64,000 bases of DNA from Halobacillus aidingensis (lineage in GTDB: Bacteria > Bacillota > Bacilli > Bacillales > Halobacillaceae). The notes under the pieces were generated by a model that was given only the letters and a program-made list of their open reading frames with translations, did not search any database and had not been told where the DNA came from. The position numbers and the translations under genes are program-made. Positions 27,236 to 35,636 of this stretch are shown here, in pieces (the first letter of the stretch is position 1; each line of letters begins with the position of its first letter). The stretch spans positions 131,112-195,111 of the forward strand of contig NZ_FNIZ01000006.1 in assembly GCF_900104185.1 (NCBI RefSeq). The letters run 5' to 3'.

Positions 27236-28272
27236 TTCGTGATTTTCTCCAGGCTGCTGATTTGTCTCGTTTCGCCTGAGCGGAGGGCACCGAGGATGAC
27301 TTCCAGTGATTTCATACCTTCTTCGCCAGTGATGAGCGGCTCGGTATCATTCACAATGCTTTCAACGAAGTGGTCGATGACATGAGAATTGCTTTGTCCG
27401 CCTTCTTCATTGGATTGAATTTTTCCAAGCTGATAATTGACGATATCGCCATTCGTGTATTGAGCGATCAAGGAGTATTCTGGATCGTCTTCAAGGCGAA
27501 GTGTTCCTTTTTCCCCGTAAATCACTGTTGAGTTGTCTTCGTTCGGATTGTAGGCCCAGCTCGCTGCCATCGTTCCGACGACACCGGATTGAGAACGTAG
27601 AATACAGACAGCATTATCATCAACCGTAATGTCTTTCTTCGCATTGTTCTCGACAAAACCTGCCACATCGACGAATTCTTCGCCAAGGATGTAGCGGAGC
27701 AAGTCTGCCTTATGTACTCCCAAGTCACCCATGGCACCGATGAACGCTTGATCTTTTTTGAAGAACCAGCTGTCTTCCCCTTCTGCACTCCATCCTTCCG
27801 GTCCACCGTGACCGAAAGCCGTACGGAAACTGTACACTTTTCCGATTGCACCTGATTCAATCAGTTCTTTCGCTTTCACGTGAGATGGAACAAAACGTTG
27901 GTTGTGAGCGATCATCAATTTCTTTCCGTTCTTCTCAGCCGCTTGAATCATTTCTTCTGCTTCTTCTTTGGACGTTGCCATCGGCTTTTCACAAAGGACA
28001 TGAGCACCGGCATTCAGTGCAGCAATCGAAGCGGGTGCATGCAAATAGTTCGGCAGGCAAACACTCACCGCGTCCACTTCTTCTTTCTGTAATAGCTCTT
28101 CATAGTCTGTGTAAAGAGTCGCACCGTGCAATTGCGCTACTTCTCGCGCGCGTTCTTCAACGATGTCACATACGGCCGTGACTTCAACATTTTCATTTGC
28201 AACATATTCCGGAAGGTGACGATTTTGAGCAATACTTCCGCATCCAATTACAGCAATTTTCAATTGTGTCAT
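27232..28272 (-). CDS. Gfo/Idh/MocA-family oxidoreductase (first of pair)
   Basis: 346 residues. IAVIGCGSIAQNRH is the NAD(P)-binding start, HVLCEKPMATS near residue 92 the EKP motif, and FIGAMGDLGVHKADLLRYI near 176 the catalytic Asp-His region. In Rhizobium, ThuB of this family oxidises trehalose at C3; its pairing here with ThuA is the basis for suspecting a comparable disaccharide oxidation, not proof of it. It lies 14 bp after the ThuA-like gene. Confidence 0.88.
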   Translation of the reverse strand: MTQLKIAVIGCGSIAQNRHLPEYVANENVEVTAVCDIVEERAREVAQLHGATLYTDYEELLQKEEVDAVSVCLPNYLHAPASIAALNAGAHVLCEKPMATSKEEAEEMIQAAEKNGKKLMIAHNQRFVPSHVKAKELIESGAIGKVYSFRTAFGHGGPEGWSAEGEDSWFFKKDQAFIGAMGDLGVHKADLLRYILGEEFVDVAGFVENNAKKDITVDDNAVCILRSQSGVVGTMAASWAYNPNEDNSTVIYGEKGTLRLEDDPEYSLIAQYTNGDIVNYQLGKIQSNEEGGQSNSHVIDHFVESIVNDTEPLITGEEGMKSLEVILGALRSGETRQISSLEKITK

Positions 28273-28286
28273 AGTTAAAAGCTCCT

Positions 28287-29009
28287 TTATGATTTAGTTG
28301 AAATTTCTTCTAAAGGTTGAGCATTACCGTAAACAGGTGTCGGCGTTTCTGTGTTGTTCGCCCATTTCACACCATTACGGATGACGGTTTGTACTTCTTT
28401 GTTGTAATAGGTAGGATATGTTTCATGTCCCGGACGGAAGTAAAAGACCTTTCCTCTGCCACGACGGAAAGTAGCCCCACTACGGAACACCTCTCCACCT
28501 TCAAACCAGCTGACGAAAATCAATTCTTCAGGTGTAGGGATATCAAAATGTTCGCCATACATTTCTTCTTTTTCAATTTCAATGAACTCGCCGATGCCTT
28601 CCGTGATCGGGTGGCTTGGATCGACGACCCAGATGCGTTCTTTCTCATCCGCCTCGCGCCATTTCAAGTCACAGGATGTGCCCATCAACTTTTTGAATGG
28701 CTTAGAAAAGTGGGCAGAGTGAAGAACGACCAGTCCCATGCCTTCGAGTACGCGCTGCTTTACTTTTTCCGCGATTTCATCCTGCACTTCATCATGGGCT
28801 TTGTGTCCCCACCAAACGAGTACATCCGTTTCTGCAAGTACTTCATCGGTCAATCCATGCTCTTCCTCATCCAATGTCGCTGTTTTCACATTCTCATGAT
28901 CTTCCCCAAGAAAATCAGCGATTGCACTATGAATGCCCTCTGGATAAATATCAGCAACGACCTGGTTTTCTTTTTCGTGACGGTTTTCATTCCATACTAG
29001 TACGTTCAT
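28287..29009 (-). CDS. ThuA-like (trehalose-utilisation type) protein
   Basis: 240 residues from ATG 29009, since GGGG is 7 bases upstream of it and too close to the ATG at 29015. The flavodoxin/amidotransferase-like fold shows [13 protein letters not shown] near residue 73, [16 protein letters not shown] near 100, and [13 protein letters not shown] near 134, with [12 protein letters not shown] near the end, all features of the ThuA family. ThuA of Sinorhizobium is needed for trehalose catabolism, but its chemistry is poorly defined. It is the first metabolic gene after the regulator. Confidence 0.85.
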   Translation of the reverse strand: MNVLVWNENRHEKENQVVADIYPEGIHSAIADFLGEDHENVKTATLDEEEHGLTDEVLAETDVLVWWGHKAHDEVQDEIAEKVKQRVLEGMGLVVLHSAHFSKPFKKLMGTSCDLKWREADEKERIWVVDPSHPITEGIGEFIEIEKEEMYGEHFDIPTPEELIFVSWFEGGEVFRSGATFRRGRGKVFYFRPGHETYPTYYNKEVQTVIRNGVKWANNTETPTPVYGNAQPLEEISTKS

Positions 29010-29058
29010 GTTCATTCCCCTTTTCTGTAAAATAAGCGCTCTCTTTATGCGAAAAAAA

Positions 29059-30099
29059 TTAATCTTTTTGTTTGATCGTTTTCCTTGGGTGACAGGAATC
29101 CCGTTCTACGATGACCGTCGGGATGATCACACTTTTTTTGATCATGTCCGGACGGTTCAATAAATCAATCAAGCTCCTGGCTGATTCATGACCCAATTGA
29201 AACGACTGTGTATCTACTGTTGTTAGTGCGGGATTTGATAAACGGGCAATCATCGTGTTGTTGAACCCAACGATGCTCATATCCTCCGGCAGCTTCAAAC
29301 CTTTGGAGGTTAAAGCTCTCATGACGGTCAATGCATTATAATCATCGGTGATGACAAGGCCCGTCGGCGGGTCCTTTACCTGAAGCAGTTCCTCCACCAC
29401 TTGATCGGCATCCGCCAGTCCCGATTGAATATTTTTCTGTAAATTCTTGTCTTCCTCTAAATGACCATTCGCCAAAGCTTGTCGAAATCCTTCTAAACGG
29501 TCCCTGGCTACTTCAAAATGAGAATCCCCTCCGATAAAGCCGATCCTCTCATGACCCAGTTGAATCAAATAATCCGTCACTTCTTTACTTGCGAGGATGT
29601 TGTCATTATCTACAAACATCGTTTCACCTGCTCGATTCACAGGTTTTCCGACCATCACGAAAGGAAAATTGCAATCCCTTAGATACGGAACGACCTTGTC
29701 ATCTTCACGGGAGTACAAGACGATGACACCATCGACCCGCTTCCCCTGCACCATTTTGACAACCTCTTTGAAGATCGCTTCTTCCGTGTTGCCTGTCGTC
29801 AAATAAATGCTGTAATCCTCTTCATGACATGCATCGCTGATTCCCCTCAACAATTCTGAGAAAAAGGGGTTATCGAAAGAATGAACGGTAGAAACTTTGG
29901 TTACAATGCCGATCGTCTGTGTCGATTGACTGACAAGGACGCGACCGTTGTAGTTAATGTGATACCCCAGTTCCTCCATCACTTTTCTCACTTTCCGTTT
30001 TGTCCGTTCGCTGATACGCGGACTATCGGAGATGACTCTGGATACCGTAGAAGGAGCGACATTCGCAACTCTCGCCACATCTTTAATCGTGACAGACAC
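29059..30099 (-). CDS. LacI-family transcriptional regulator
   Basis: 346 residues from GTG 30099, with AAAGGAGG eight bases upstream; ATG 30105 is too close to it and ATG 30126 has none. The helix-turn-helix is [20 protein letters not shown] at the very start, with the hinge near residue 50, then a periplasmic-binding-like sensor domain. The nearest characterised relatives by motif are maltose-type regulators (MalR). Placed between the permeases and the ThuA gene, it likely binds the two ATACGTTTGCRCAAA sites before the binding-protein gene. Confidence 0.88.
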   Translation of the reverse strand: MSVTIKDVARVANVAPSTVSRVISDSPRISERTKRKVRKVMEELGYHINYNGRVLVSQSTQTIGIVTKVSTVHSFDNPFFSELLRGISDACHEEDYSIYLTTGNTEEAIFKEVVKMVQGKRVDGVIVLYSREDDKVVPYLRDCNFPFVMVGKPVNRAGETMFVDNDNILASKEVTDYLIQLGHERIGFIGGDSHFEVARDRLEGFRQALANGHLEEDKNLQKNIQSGLADADQVVEELLQVKDPPTGLVITDDYNALTVMRALTSKGLKLPEDMSIVGFNNTMIARLSNPALTTVDTQSFQLGHESARSLIDLLNRPDMIKKSVIIPTVIVERDSCHPRKTIKQKD

Positions 30100-30141
30100 G
30101 TCCATCGCCTCCTTTCCTCTATTCATCTTTCATTTTCTACC

Positions 30142-30966
30142 CTATTTAACGGCTCCTTCGGATACGCCGTTGATGATTTGTTTCTGAGCGAAGAAGTAGC
30201 CGACGATGACTGGCAGGATTGCGATGGTCAGACCTGCAAGTGCCAGGTGCCATTGTTTCGTGTATTGACCGAAGAAGTAGAACATCTTCAATGGAATCGT
30301 TGCATTGGACTCACTCAATACAAGAGATGGAAGGAGATAGTCGTTCCAGATCCAAATGACGTTCAAGATCGCTACGGTTACGGAAATCGGCTTCAACAAT
30401 GGGAAAATGATGTACCAGAACGTTTGGAAACGGTTCGCTCCATCGATGATGGCCGCTTCGTCCATGGACTTCGAAATCCCTGTCATCGCTCCGTGGTAAA
30501 GGAAGATCGACAAACTACAACCGAAACCAAGGTACATGAAGATCAATCCACCAGCGTTCAACATGTCCGCCTGCCCGAAAATAGAGACGAGTGGAATCAT
30601 AACGGACTGGAACGGAATCAACATTGCAGCAACGAAGATGAAGAAGATGATGCCACTGAGTTTACTTTTGTTCCTTGCTAAGGCATATCCGGCCATAGAA
30701 GAGAACAGGATGATGATGGCGATACTCAAGCCTGTAATCAAGACAGAGTTGAACAGTGACTTCAAGAATGCCAAATCAATGAATGCTTCTACAAAGTTTG
30801 AGAATACAACTTCTTCCGGGAACCCTAAAACGCCTGAGAAGATGTCACGCTTTGTTTTAAACGCATTGACAATCATCAAGTAGAAGGGCGCAATCCAGAT
30901 GAGACCAAGCAGAAGGCCGAGAATTTCAATGGAGATTAAATTCCGTTTTTCTTTATTCTTTTTCAT
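30142..30966 (-). CDS. Sugar ABC transporter permease, MalG type
   Basis: 274 residues, six membrane segments. The EAA loop is DEAAIIDGANRFQTFWYIIF near residue 165. Its start overlaps the stop of the other permease (TAATG). CUT1 family, paired with the permease and binding protein upstream; no ATPase gene is present. Confidence 0.9.
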   Translation of the reverse strand: MKKNKEKRNLISIEILGLLLGLIWIAPFYLMIVNAFKTKRDIFSGVLGFPEEVVFSNFVEAFIDLAFLKSLFNSVLITGLSIAIIILFSSMAGYALARNKSKLSGIIFFIFVAAMLIPFQSVMIPLVSIFGQADMLNAGGLIFMYLGFGCSLSIFLYHGAMTGISKSMDEAAIIDGANRFQTFWYIIFPLLKPISVTVAILNVIWIWNDYLLPSLVLSESNATIPLKMFYFFGQYTKQWHLALAGLTIAILPVIVGYFFAQKQIINGVSEGAVK

Positions 30967-31826
30967 TACATCTCAACCTCCCGTTTCTTGTTGTAATACA
31001 CTTGAGTCAATGCAATAACAGCAACAATCAAGAAAAAGATAACGGCTTTGGCCTGAGCGTAAGCCATTTGATTATCAGAGAACGCGGTACGGACAATTTC
31101 CATCGCAACCATTTGCGTCGAGTTGAATGGTCCGCCGTTTGTCAGGGACAAGTTTTGGTCATAGATCTTGAAGGCCATGGAAAGCGTCAAGAACATACTG
31201 ACCGTAAAGGCCGGTGCAACGAGCGGGAACGTGATGTTTTTGAAGCGTTGGAAGCTGCTTGCTCCGTCGATTTTCGCTGCTTCGATCAACTCTTTCGGAA
31301 TGTTTTCAAGGTAAGCAATGTAAATGATCATGATATACCCAGCCATCTGCCATGCGGTCAGGATGACTAGACCCCAGAAACCAGTGTTCGTTGTAGACAA
31401 CCAACCGTTCAATCCTTCAATTCCAGTAAGACCGGCAATATCTCCAAAAACGCTGATGAAGATGAACTGCCAGATAAATCCTAAAATCAGCCCACCGATC
31501 AAGTTCGGCATAAAGAATACGGTACGCAGAAGGTTGCCTGACTTGATGTTACGAGTAACAAGAAGAGCCAGTCCAAGGCCCATAATGTTCAAGAGGATGA
31601 CGGTCACAACGGCGAATTTAACCGTAAACCAAATCGAATCCATGAATTCACTTTCTTGGAAAAGGTTAATGTAATTCTCAAAACCTATGAATGCATTTGC
31701 TGTAATCCCGTTCCAATCCGTGAAGGAATAGAAGAGACCATATAAGAAAGGAATGACGACGACTATACCAAGACCCATGATCACCGGCGTCAGGAACAGC
31801 CAGAAAGATAAACTTCGATTCTGCAT
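30966..31826 (-). CDS. Sugar ABC transporter permease, MalF type
   Basis: 286 residues, six membrane segments starting at ~10. The EAA loop is IEAAKIDGASSFQRFKNITF near residue 185. Unlike the MalF-type protein of the galactoside cluster it has no long polar N-tail. It follows the binding-protein gene after a 176-bp gap that contains a strong hairpin. Confidence 0.9.
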   Translation of the reverse strand: MQNRSLSFWLFLTPVIMGLGIVVVIPFLYGLFYSFTDWNGITANAFIGFENYINLFQESEFMDSIWFTVKFAVVTVILLNIMGLGLALLVTRNIKSGNLLRTVFFMPNLIGGLILGFIWQFIFISVFGDIAGLTGIEGLNGWLSTTNTGFWGLVILTAWQMAGYIMIIYIAYLENIPKELIEAAKIDGASSFQRFKNITFPLVAPAFTVSMFLTLSMAFKIYDQNLSLTNGGPFNSTQMVAMEIVRTAFSDNQMAYAQAKAVIFFLIVAVIALTQVYYNKKREVEM

Positions 31827-31960
31827 GTATTACTCCTCCAATGCTTTAAGCGGCACGAACCGCGCGTTATGATATCGATCTCATATGATTGGATAAAACA
31901 TCCCATCTATTAACATACTTACCTATTTAAATATCCTAATAGAGGGGATTTTTTATAGTA

Positions 31961-31987
31961 CCAGTAAGGGCAGCAAGCCCTTACTGG
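31961..31987 (-). other. Intercistronic hairpin after the binding-protein gene
   Basis: Perfect arms CCAGTAAGGG / CCCTTACTGG with a 7-base loop. There is no U-run on the minus strand, so it is more likely to stabilise the upstream message, favouring the binding protein over the permeases, than to end transcription fully. The rest of 31827-32002 shows nothing else. Confidence 0.65.
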
Positions 31988-32002
31988 TTCCAATTCTACT
32001 AA

Positions 32003-33310
32003 TTATTGACGAGCATCTTCCCAAGCTTGCGTTGCTCTTTGTTCTACTTCTTCCCAGCTGATATCTCCAGCAAGGTATTCTTGTACAGCTACTCCGAATG
32101 CGTCCTCAGTCCAGCCAGTAGGCGCGCCAAGGAAGACCCATCCAAGTGTGTTGCCTTCGTTTGCATACTCATAGATTTCCTGAGAAATCGGATCTGCGAT
32201 TTCCTGATCTTCATATCCTTCGTATGCCGGAATGAACTTGAATTCTTCCGTTACGAATTTCTTACCTTGATCAGATGTGTACATCCAGTCCAAGAAATCC
32301 TTACTTGCTTGTACGACTTCATCTTCAGACTCTTTGTTTACAACCCAGTAGTTTGGTACACCAACAGGGATGCTTCCTTCGTAACCTTCTACAGGGATTG
32401 GAAGAAGGCCGACGTTGTTCTCAGCAAATTCAGGATCCATGGATTCAATCGTGTTATAAACCCAGTTTCCTTGCTGAATCATCGCAACTTTTCCAAGAGA
32501 GAAGTTTTCTTCAACTTGTTGAGAATAGTCAAGGCTAAGTGTTGGCTGAACAGAGTACTCATTTTGAAGGTCTACGAAACGTTTCATTTGGTCACCCATC
32601 TGAAACTCAATCGTGTCCGCTTCATAAGCTTCCATAATGTCATTGTTGAATTCATCTGCAATATACGCATTGGCTAAGTGGTTACCGATGACCCACTTCT
32701 CTTTAGCCGGGAAGGCAAATGGTGCATCGATTCCAAGCTCGCCTTTTTGATCTTCCAACGTTTGAACAGCTTCTTCTAGAGCTTCAAACGTTGTGATTTC
32801 TTCAGCATTGATTCCTGCTTCTTCAAAAACTTTTTTGTTATAAAGAAGACCGTATCCTTCCTGGTTGAAAGGAAGTCCTAATACTTGGTCATTACGGGAT
32901 ACGCCGGAAAGCGTCCCTTCAAGTGCTGCGTTTGCTGCATCTGTATCAGAAAGGTCTGCTAAGTACTGCTCATACTCATCGACATCTGTCGGTCCACCAA
33001 CGTTGAAAATGTCAGGCTCTTCTCCAGAAGAGAAAGAAGTCTTCAATGAAGCCCCATAGTCGTTTCCTCCACCGACGGTTTTCACGTTGATGTTCACGTC
33101 TGGGTTTTCTTCTTCATACATGGAGACAAGCTCTTCAAACTGGTCCTTGAACTCTACTTTAAACTGAAAGACATCGACGGTAACGGCATCGCCTGAAGCA
33201 TTGTCGTCTGAACTGCTGCTGTCGTCTGATCCAAATGAACAACCAGTAAGAGCTACAGTAGACGCCAACAATGCTGTCGCAATCCCAGAATAAAATTTGT
33301 TTCTTTTCAT
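32003..33310 (-). CDS. Sugar ABC transporter substrate-binding lipoprotein
   Basis: 435 residues from ATG 33310 (GGGGTGG upstream); GTG 33319 is possible but closer to the ribosome site. The lipobox LTGC (cysteine near residue 24) is followed by a Ser/Asp-rich linker and a family-1 binding domain (VDVFQFKVEFKDQFEELV, later EPDIFNVGGPTDV near residue 100). It is the first gene of the nine-gene operon and delivers an unknown sugar to the two permeases. Two putative LacI operators and a promoter lie just upstream. Confidence 0.9.
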   Translation of the reverse strand: MKRNKFYSGIATALLASTVALTGCSFGSDDSSSSDDNASGDAVTVDVFQFKVEFKDQFEELVSMYEEENPDVNINVKTVGGGNDYGASLKTSFSSGEEPDIFNVGGPTDVDEYEQYLADLSDTDAANAALEGTLSGVSRNDQVLGLPFNQEGYGLLYNKKVFEEAGINAEEITTFEALEEAVQTLEDQKGELGIDAPFAFPAKEKWVIGNHLANAYIADEFNNDIMEAYEADTIEFQMGDQMKRFVDLQNEYSVQPTLSLDYSQQVEENFSLGKVAMIQQGNWVYNTIESMDPEFAENNVGLLPIPVEGYEGSIPVGVPNYWVVNKESEDEVVQASKDFLDWMYTSDQGKKFVTEEFKFIPAYEGYEDQEIADPISQEIYEYANEGNTLGWVFLGAPTGWTEDAFGVAVQEYLAGDISWEEVEQRATQAWEDARQ

Positions 33311-33400
33311 CTGATCCACCCCTATTAATTTATTAATCGTTGAATCCGCTTACATATCACATCTAAGAAAAGAGTTTTCTAACTTGTGCAACATGCGCGC

Positions 33401-33416
33401 ATACGTTTGCGCAAAT
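33401..33416. promoter_or_regulatory. Candidate LacI operator, proximal
   Basis: ATACGTTTGCGCAAAT, centred on the palindrome TTTGCGCAAA, 2 bp downstream of the -10 box. Confidence 0.6.
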
Positions 33417-33418
33417 GG

Positions 33419-33446
33419 TAGTTAAAAAACTCATCCGCTTGTCCAA
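33419..33446 (-). promoter_or_regulatory. Candidate sigma-A promoter of the sugar operon
   Basis: On the minus strand TTGGAC (33446-33441), 16 bases, TAACTA (33424-33419). It lies between the two putative operators, 108 bp before the start codon. Confidence 0.5.
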
Positions 33447-33482
33447 CAATGAGTTATAAAAATGCTTTTGATTAAGATGTGA

Positions 33483-33498
33483 ATACGTTTGCACAAAA
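33483..33498. promoter_or_regulatory. Candidate LacI operator, distal
   Basis: ATACGTTTGCACAAAA, 13 of 14 leading positions identical to the proximal site and exactly 82 bp from it, upstream of the -35 box; the arrangement would suit looping. Confidence 0.55.
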
Positions 33499-33675
33499 TT
33501 CATTGATTAATGAAGTTGAGTAAATCATAACACGGGGGTCTTCCAAACACAACACTATTTTTCAAATAATTCTCCAAATAGACAGCGTTTACATGGATTC
33601 GTTTTTTCCGTCTTTTATGTGTCATGTCATGAACATACGCGATTCCACATACTTTGTAAGAGTGAGGTGAAAGAA

Positions 33676-34113
33676 ATGAAGAAAAAGAACGGTCCGATCA
33701 ATTGGGAGGCTTTTTCAGAAAATGTGGAGAAGGTGTTAGGAGAAGATTTCTGGAACGACATGCATCATGTTATTCCAAAACGCGGTCCTTCTTATGACTT
33801 TTTTGAAACGGAAGATCAGGCTGTCCTTGTGATTGAACTGCCAGGTTTAACAAAGAACGACCCAGTCTATCTGACCCAGGAAGGCACGTCCATGATTATC
33901 CGGGGGGAGATTACTCCCGATTACCCCGTAGCGGAAGAAGATTTAATCCATAACGAACGTTTGAAAGGGAGCTTCAAACGTGTGATCCCAGTGCCCTTTC
34001 ATTTTACTGCAGAAGATATCGTGACCGCCTACAAAGAAGGCCTGTTGATCGTCACCATTTTTAAACGTCACAAAAACAAGGATATTCCCATTGAATTAGA
34101 GGATCATCAATAA
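33676..34113 (+). CDS. Small heat-shock/alpha-crystallin-family protein (Hsp20)
   Basis: 145 residues from ATG 33676 (GAGGTGAAAGAA upstream); the frame is open further up without a ribosome site. An N-terminal helix-rich part of ~45 residues precedes an alpha-crystallin domain: YDFFETEDQAVLVIELPGL near residue 52, MIIRGEI near 90, FKRVIPVPFHF near 115, and the GLLIVTIFKR strand at the end in place of the usual GVLxVxxPK. In Bacillus such proteins include CotM and CotP of the spore coat; the small GerP-like genes next to it favour a spore role. Confidence 0.8.
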   Translation: MKKKNGPINWEAFSENVEKVLGEDFWNDMHHVIPKRGPSYDFFETEDQAVLVIELPGLTKNDPVYLTQEGTSMIIRGEITPDYPVAEEDLIHNERLKGSFKRVIPVPFHFTAEDIVTAYKEGLLIVTIFKRHKNKDIPIELEDHQ

Positions 34114-34523
34114 TGCAAAAAGATCTCTTTTTCATCAGAGCTCTTTTTTTGTAAACGAACTTCGATGGCCCCGTCCTGGTACTGTGCATACCCATTTCTT
34201 CTGCTCGTCTGAGCAGGCAGCGCAATCTCCATCCTTTCAGCCCATATCCCGCTAACAAACAGTTTCCCGCTTCCAACACTCAATCTTATCGCTTCTACAT
34301 CCACTTCGTAAGGAATAGGGATGGTGACGACAACTTCCTTCATCAGCTCCATCACTCTATAATCACTGCTCGGATGTTTTGGTTTTTGTTGATCATTTGG
34401 CGTCAGAGCATCCTGAATCGACTTTTGCACGAAATCATTCATTTTCCCCATATCCATCAAATCATCAGGAAGAAAAGAACTCTCTTTCCCCAAAGGATTG
34501 AACCAATTCATAATGTCTTTCAT
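34107..34523 (-). CDS. Alpha-crystallin/Hsp20-like protein, probably spore-associated
   Basis: 138 residues, with AAAGGAAAAG before ATG 34523. The C-terminal two thirds form a beta sandwich of Hsp20 type: VVVTIPIPYEVDVEAIRLSV near residue 65, KLFVSGIW near 87, and GAIEVRLQKK near 118. The N-terminal half carries a helical stretch (LMDMGKMNDFVQKSIQDAL). It is distant from the Hsp20 gene it converges on (7-bp overlap of ends) and begins 43 bp from the divergent small gene at 34567. I am fairly confident of the fold, less so of the function. Confidence 0.6.
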   Translation of the reverse strand: MKDIMNWFNPLGKESSFLPDDLMDMGKMNDFVQKSIQDALTPNDQQKPKHPSSDYRVMELMKEVVVTIPIPYEVDVEAIRLSVGSGKLFVSGIWAERMEIALPAQTSRRNGYAQYQDGAIEVRLQKKSSDEKEIFLHY

Positions 34524-34566
34524 GCTTATCTTTTCCTTTCATACATTAGTCATAGGAGGTGATGAT

Positions 34567-34764
34567 ATGAGTCACATTCAATTTAAGAATTTGTCCGTTG
34601 ACCAAATCAGTGATGCATCTGGAATCTTTTCAGGAACCAACCTCCAGTCCGGATTTAAGGCCGTGGAACAGAGATGGGAGGGAAACGGAAAAATCATTGG
34701 TCATAAAAACACCCTCCAGCATAATAAACATCTAGTCATCAAACGGCCTTCTAAAAGAGTGTAG
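34567..34764 (+). CDS. Small GerPA/GerPF-like protein 1
   Basis: 65 residues, ATG 34567 with a strong AGGAGGTGATGAT. The pattern IQFKNLSVDQISDASGIFSG, then a G-x-I-x-GHKNT segment, recurs in the proteins encoded at 35095, 35370 and 35637. GerPA/GerPF proteins, which make the spore coat permeable to germinants, share this size and an opening strand followed by SxSGxG. First of three co-directional genes. Confidence 0.6.
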   Translation: MSHIQFKNLSVDQISDASGIFSGTNLQSGFKAVEQRWEGNGKIIGHKNTLQHNKHLVIKRPSKRV

Positions 34765-34769
34765 ACGAT

Positions 34770-35093
34770 ATGTTGTTTAAAAAACGTCGTGACAAGCAAG
34801 CGGATATCGATCATCTTGTAAAAGAGATTCATGAATTAAAACAAGTGATCCAAGGAATGCAGGGGAAGCATGTGGAATACCATATTCATTTTGACCAAGT
34901 CGATATCCATGACCCCAACCTTGAACAATTGACGTTCCAGTTGGATCAATTAGATATCGATGAATTGAGCGGAGCTCTTAATATGGGAAACAATTTCGGT
35001 GTGAACGTCAAACCGAAAAACTCTTCACGTCCTGAATTGAGCCGAACGGACAATGGATTGAAGTTCAGCTTCAAATCAAAGGAGGATTCCTAA
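34770..35093 (+). CDS. Coiled-coil protein of the GerP-like cluster
   Basis: 107 residues, starting 5 bp after the previous gene. Residues ~8-35 (DIDHLVKEIHELKQVIQGMQ) form a heptad coiled coil, as in GerPC. Then come His/Asp-rich strands (VEYHIHFDQVDIHDPNLEQL) and the segment GALNMGNNFGVN, which echoes SCLNMGNNIPTG in the next protein. Otherwise unrecognised; probably an assembly partner of the small GerP-like proteins. The ribosome site is weak, so it is likely coupled to the previous gene. Confidence 0.6.
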   Translation: MLFKKRRDKQADIDHLVKEIHELKQVIQGMQGKHVEYHIHFDQVDIHDPNLEQLTFQLDQLDIDELSGALNMGNNFGVNVKPKNSSRPELSRTDNGLKFSFKSKEDS

Positions 35094-35094
35094 T

Positions 35095-35385
35095 ATGGCC
35101 GGTCTGACTCCTTACTTTTTCATAGGGAACATAAGGATTGGAACGATTGAAAATGCCTCCTGTTTGAATATGGGAAACAATATCCCGACAGGATTTGAGA
35201 GTTATCAAAAACATAACCAGGGCTTTGGGAACGTCTATGGAGATGGCAATACCCTCGAAGGATTACGTTCCATTTTAAGTGACTCAGCCATTCTTGACCT
35301 GATGTCCCAAGAAAACGGCCAGGAAATCCCGGAATGGGTAAAAAAACTCATTGAAAAGAAAATGGAGGATCATCCTGAAGATTGA
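35095..35385 (+). CDS. Small GerPA/GerPF-like protein 2
   Basis: 96 residues. AAAGGAGG lies in the end of the previous gene, whose stop codon is 1 bp before this ATG. The core NIRIGTIENASCLNMGNN, then FGNVYGDGNTLEGL, follows the same layout as the three other small proteins: strand, small polar turn, a Q/K-rich stretch, and G-x-V-x-GDGN. A charged helical tail (VKKLIEKKMEDHPED) is extra. It converges with the next gene, the ends overlapping by 16 bp. Confidence 0.6.
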   Translation: MAGLTPYFFIGNIRIGTIENASCLNMGNNIPTGFESYQKHNQGFGNVYGDGNTLEGLRSILSDSAILDLMSQENGQEIPEWVKKLIEKKMEDHPED

Positions 35386-35627
35386 TCGGCTCCATTCTCC
35401 TTTTTGGATGGACGTGCCATTTTCGTTATCGGCATATCGATTTCATCGTTATCATGAATCACATTCACATTATAAGAAATGATGTTTCCATCCCCTACGA
35501 CTGTACCAAGGGCAGCATTTTGCTTTTCCTGCGCTTCCCAATGGGTTTGGGTGTTCGGACCGACAAATATGCCGGAGTTATTCGTCATGTGATTGACATA
35601 GATGGAGTCAAATTGAATATCGATCAG
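35370..35627 (-). CDS. Small GerPA/GerPF-like protein 3, apparent CTG start
   Basis: 85 residues if started at CTG 35627. The first ATG in frame (35588) would remove IDIQFDSIYVNHM, which aligns with the start of the protein at 34567 (SHIQFKNLSVDQI), so the true start is almost certainly at or near the CTG. A run of seven G just upstream of CTTCTG is the likely ribosome site and directly follows the stop of the preceding gene. The body reads SGIFVGPNTQTHWEAQEKQN and LGTVVGDGN. A slipped base in the G run would also alter the start. Confidence 0.6.
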   Translation of the reverse strand: MIDIQFDSIYVNHMTNNSGIFVGPNTQTHWEAQEKQNAALGTVVGDGNIISYNVNVIHDNDEIDMPITKMARPSKKENGADQSSG

Positions 35628-35636
35628 AAGCCCCCC

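Noticed and set aside
28317-29000. 227-codon plus-strand frame opposite the ThuA-like gene
   Set aside because: Shadow frame; the minus-strand product has recognisable ThuA motifs and operon context.
29881-30681. 266-codon plus-strand frame across the LacI and permease genes
   Set aside because: It crosses a real gene boundary on the opposite strand, is rich in Arg/His/Asp and has no family motif.
31961-31987. Full transcription terminator after the binding-protein gene
   Set aside because: The hairpin lacks a U-run on the transcribed strand and the permeases downstream have no visible promoter, so it is listed as a stabilising hairpin.
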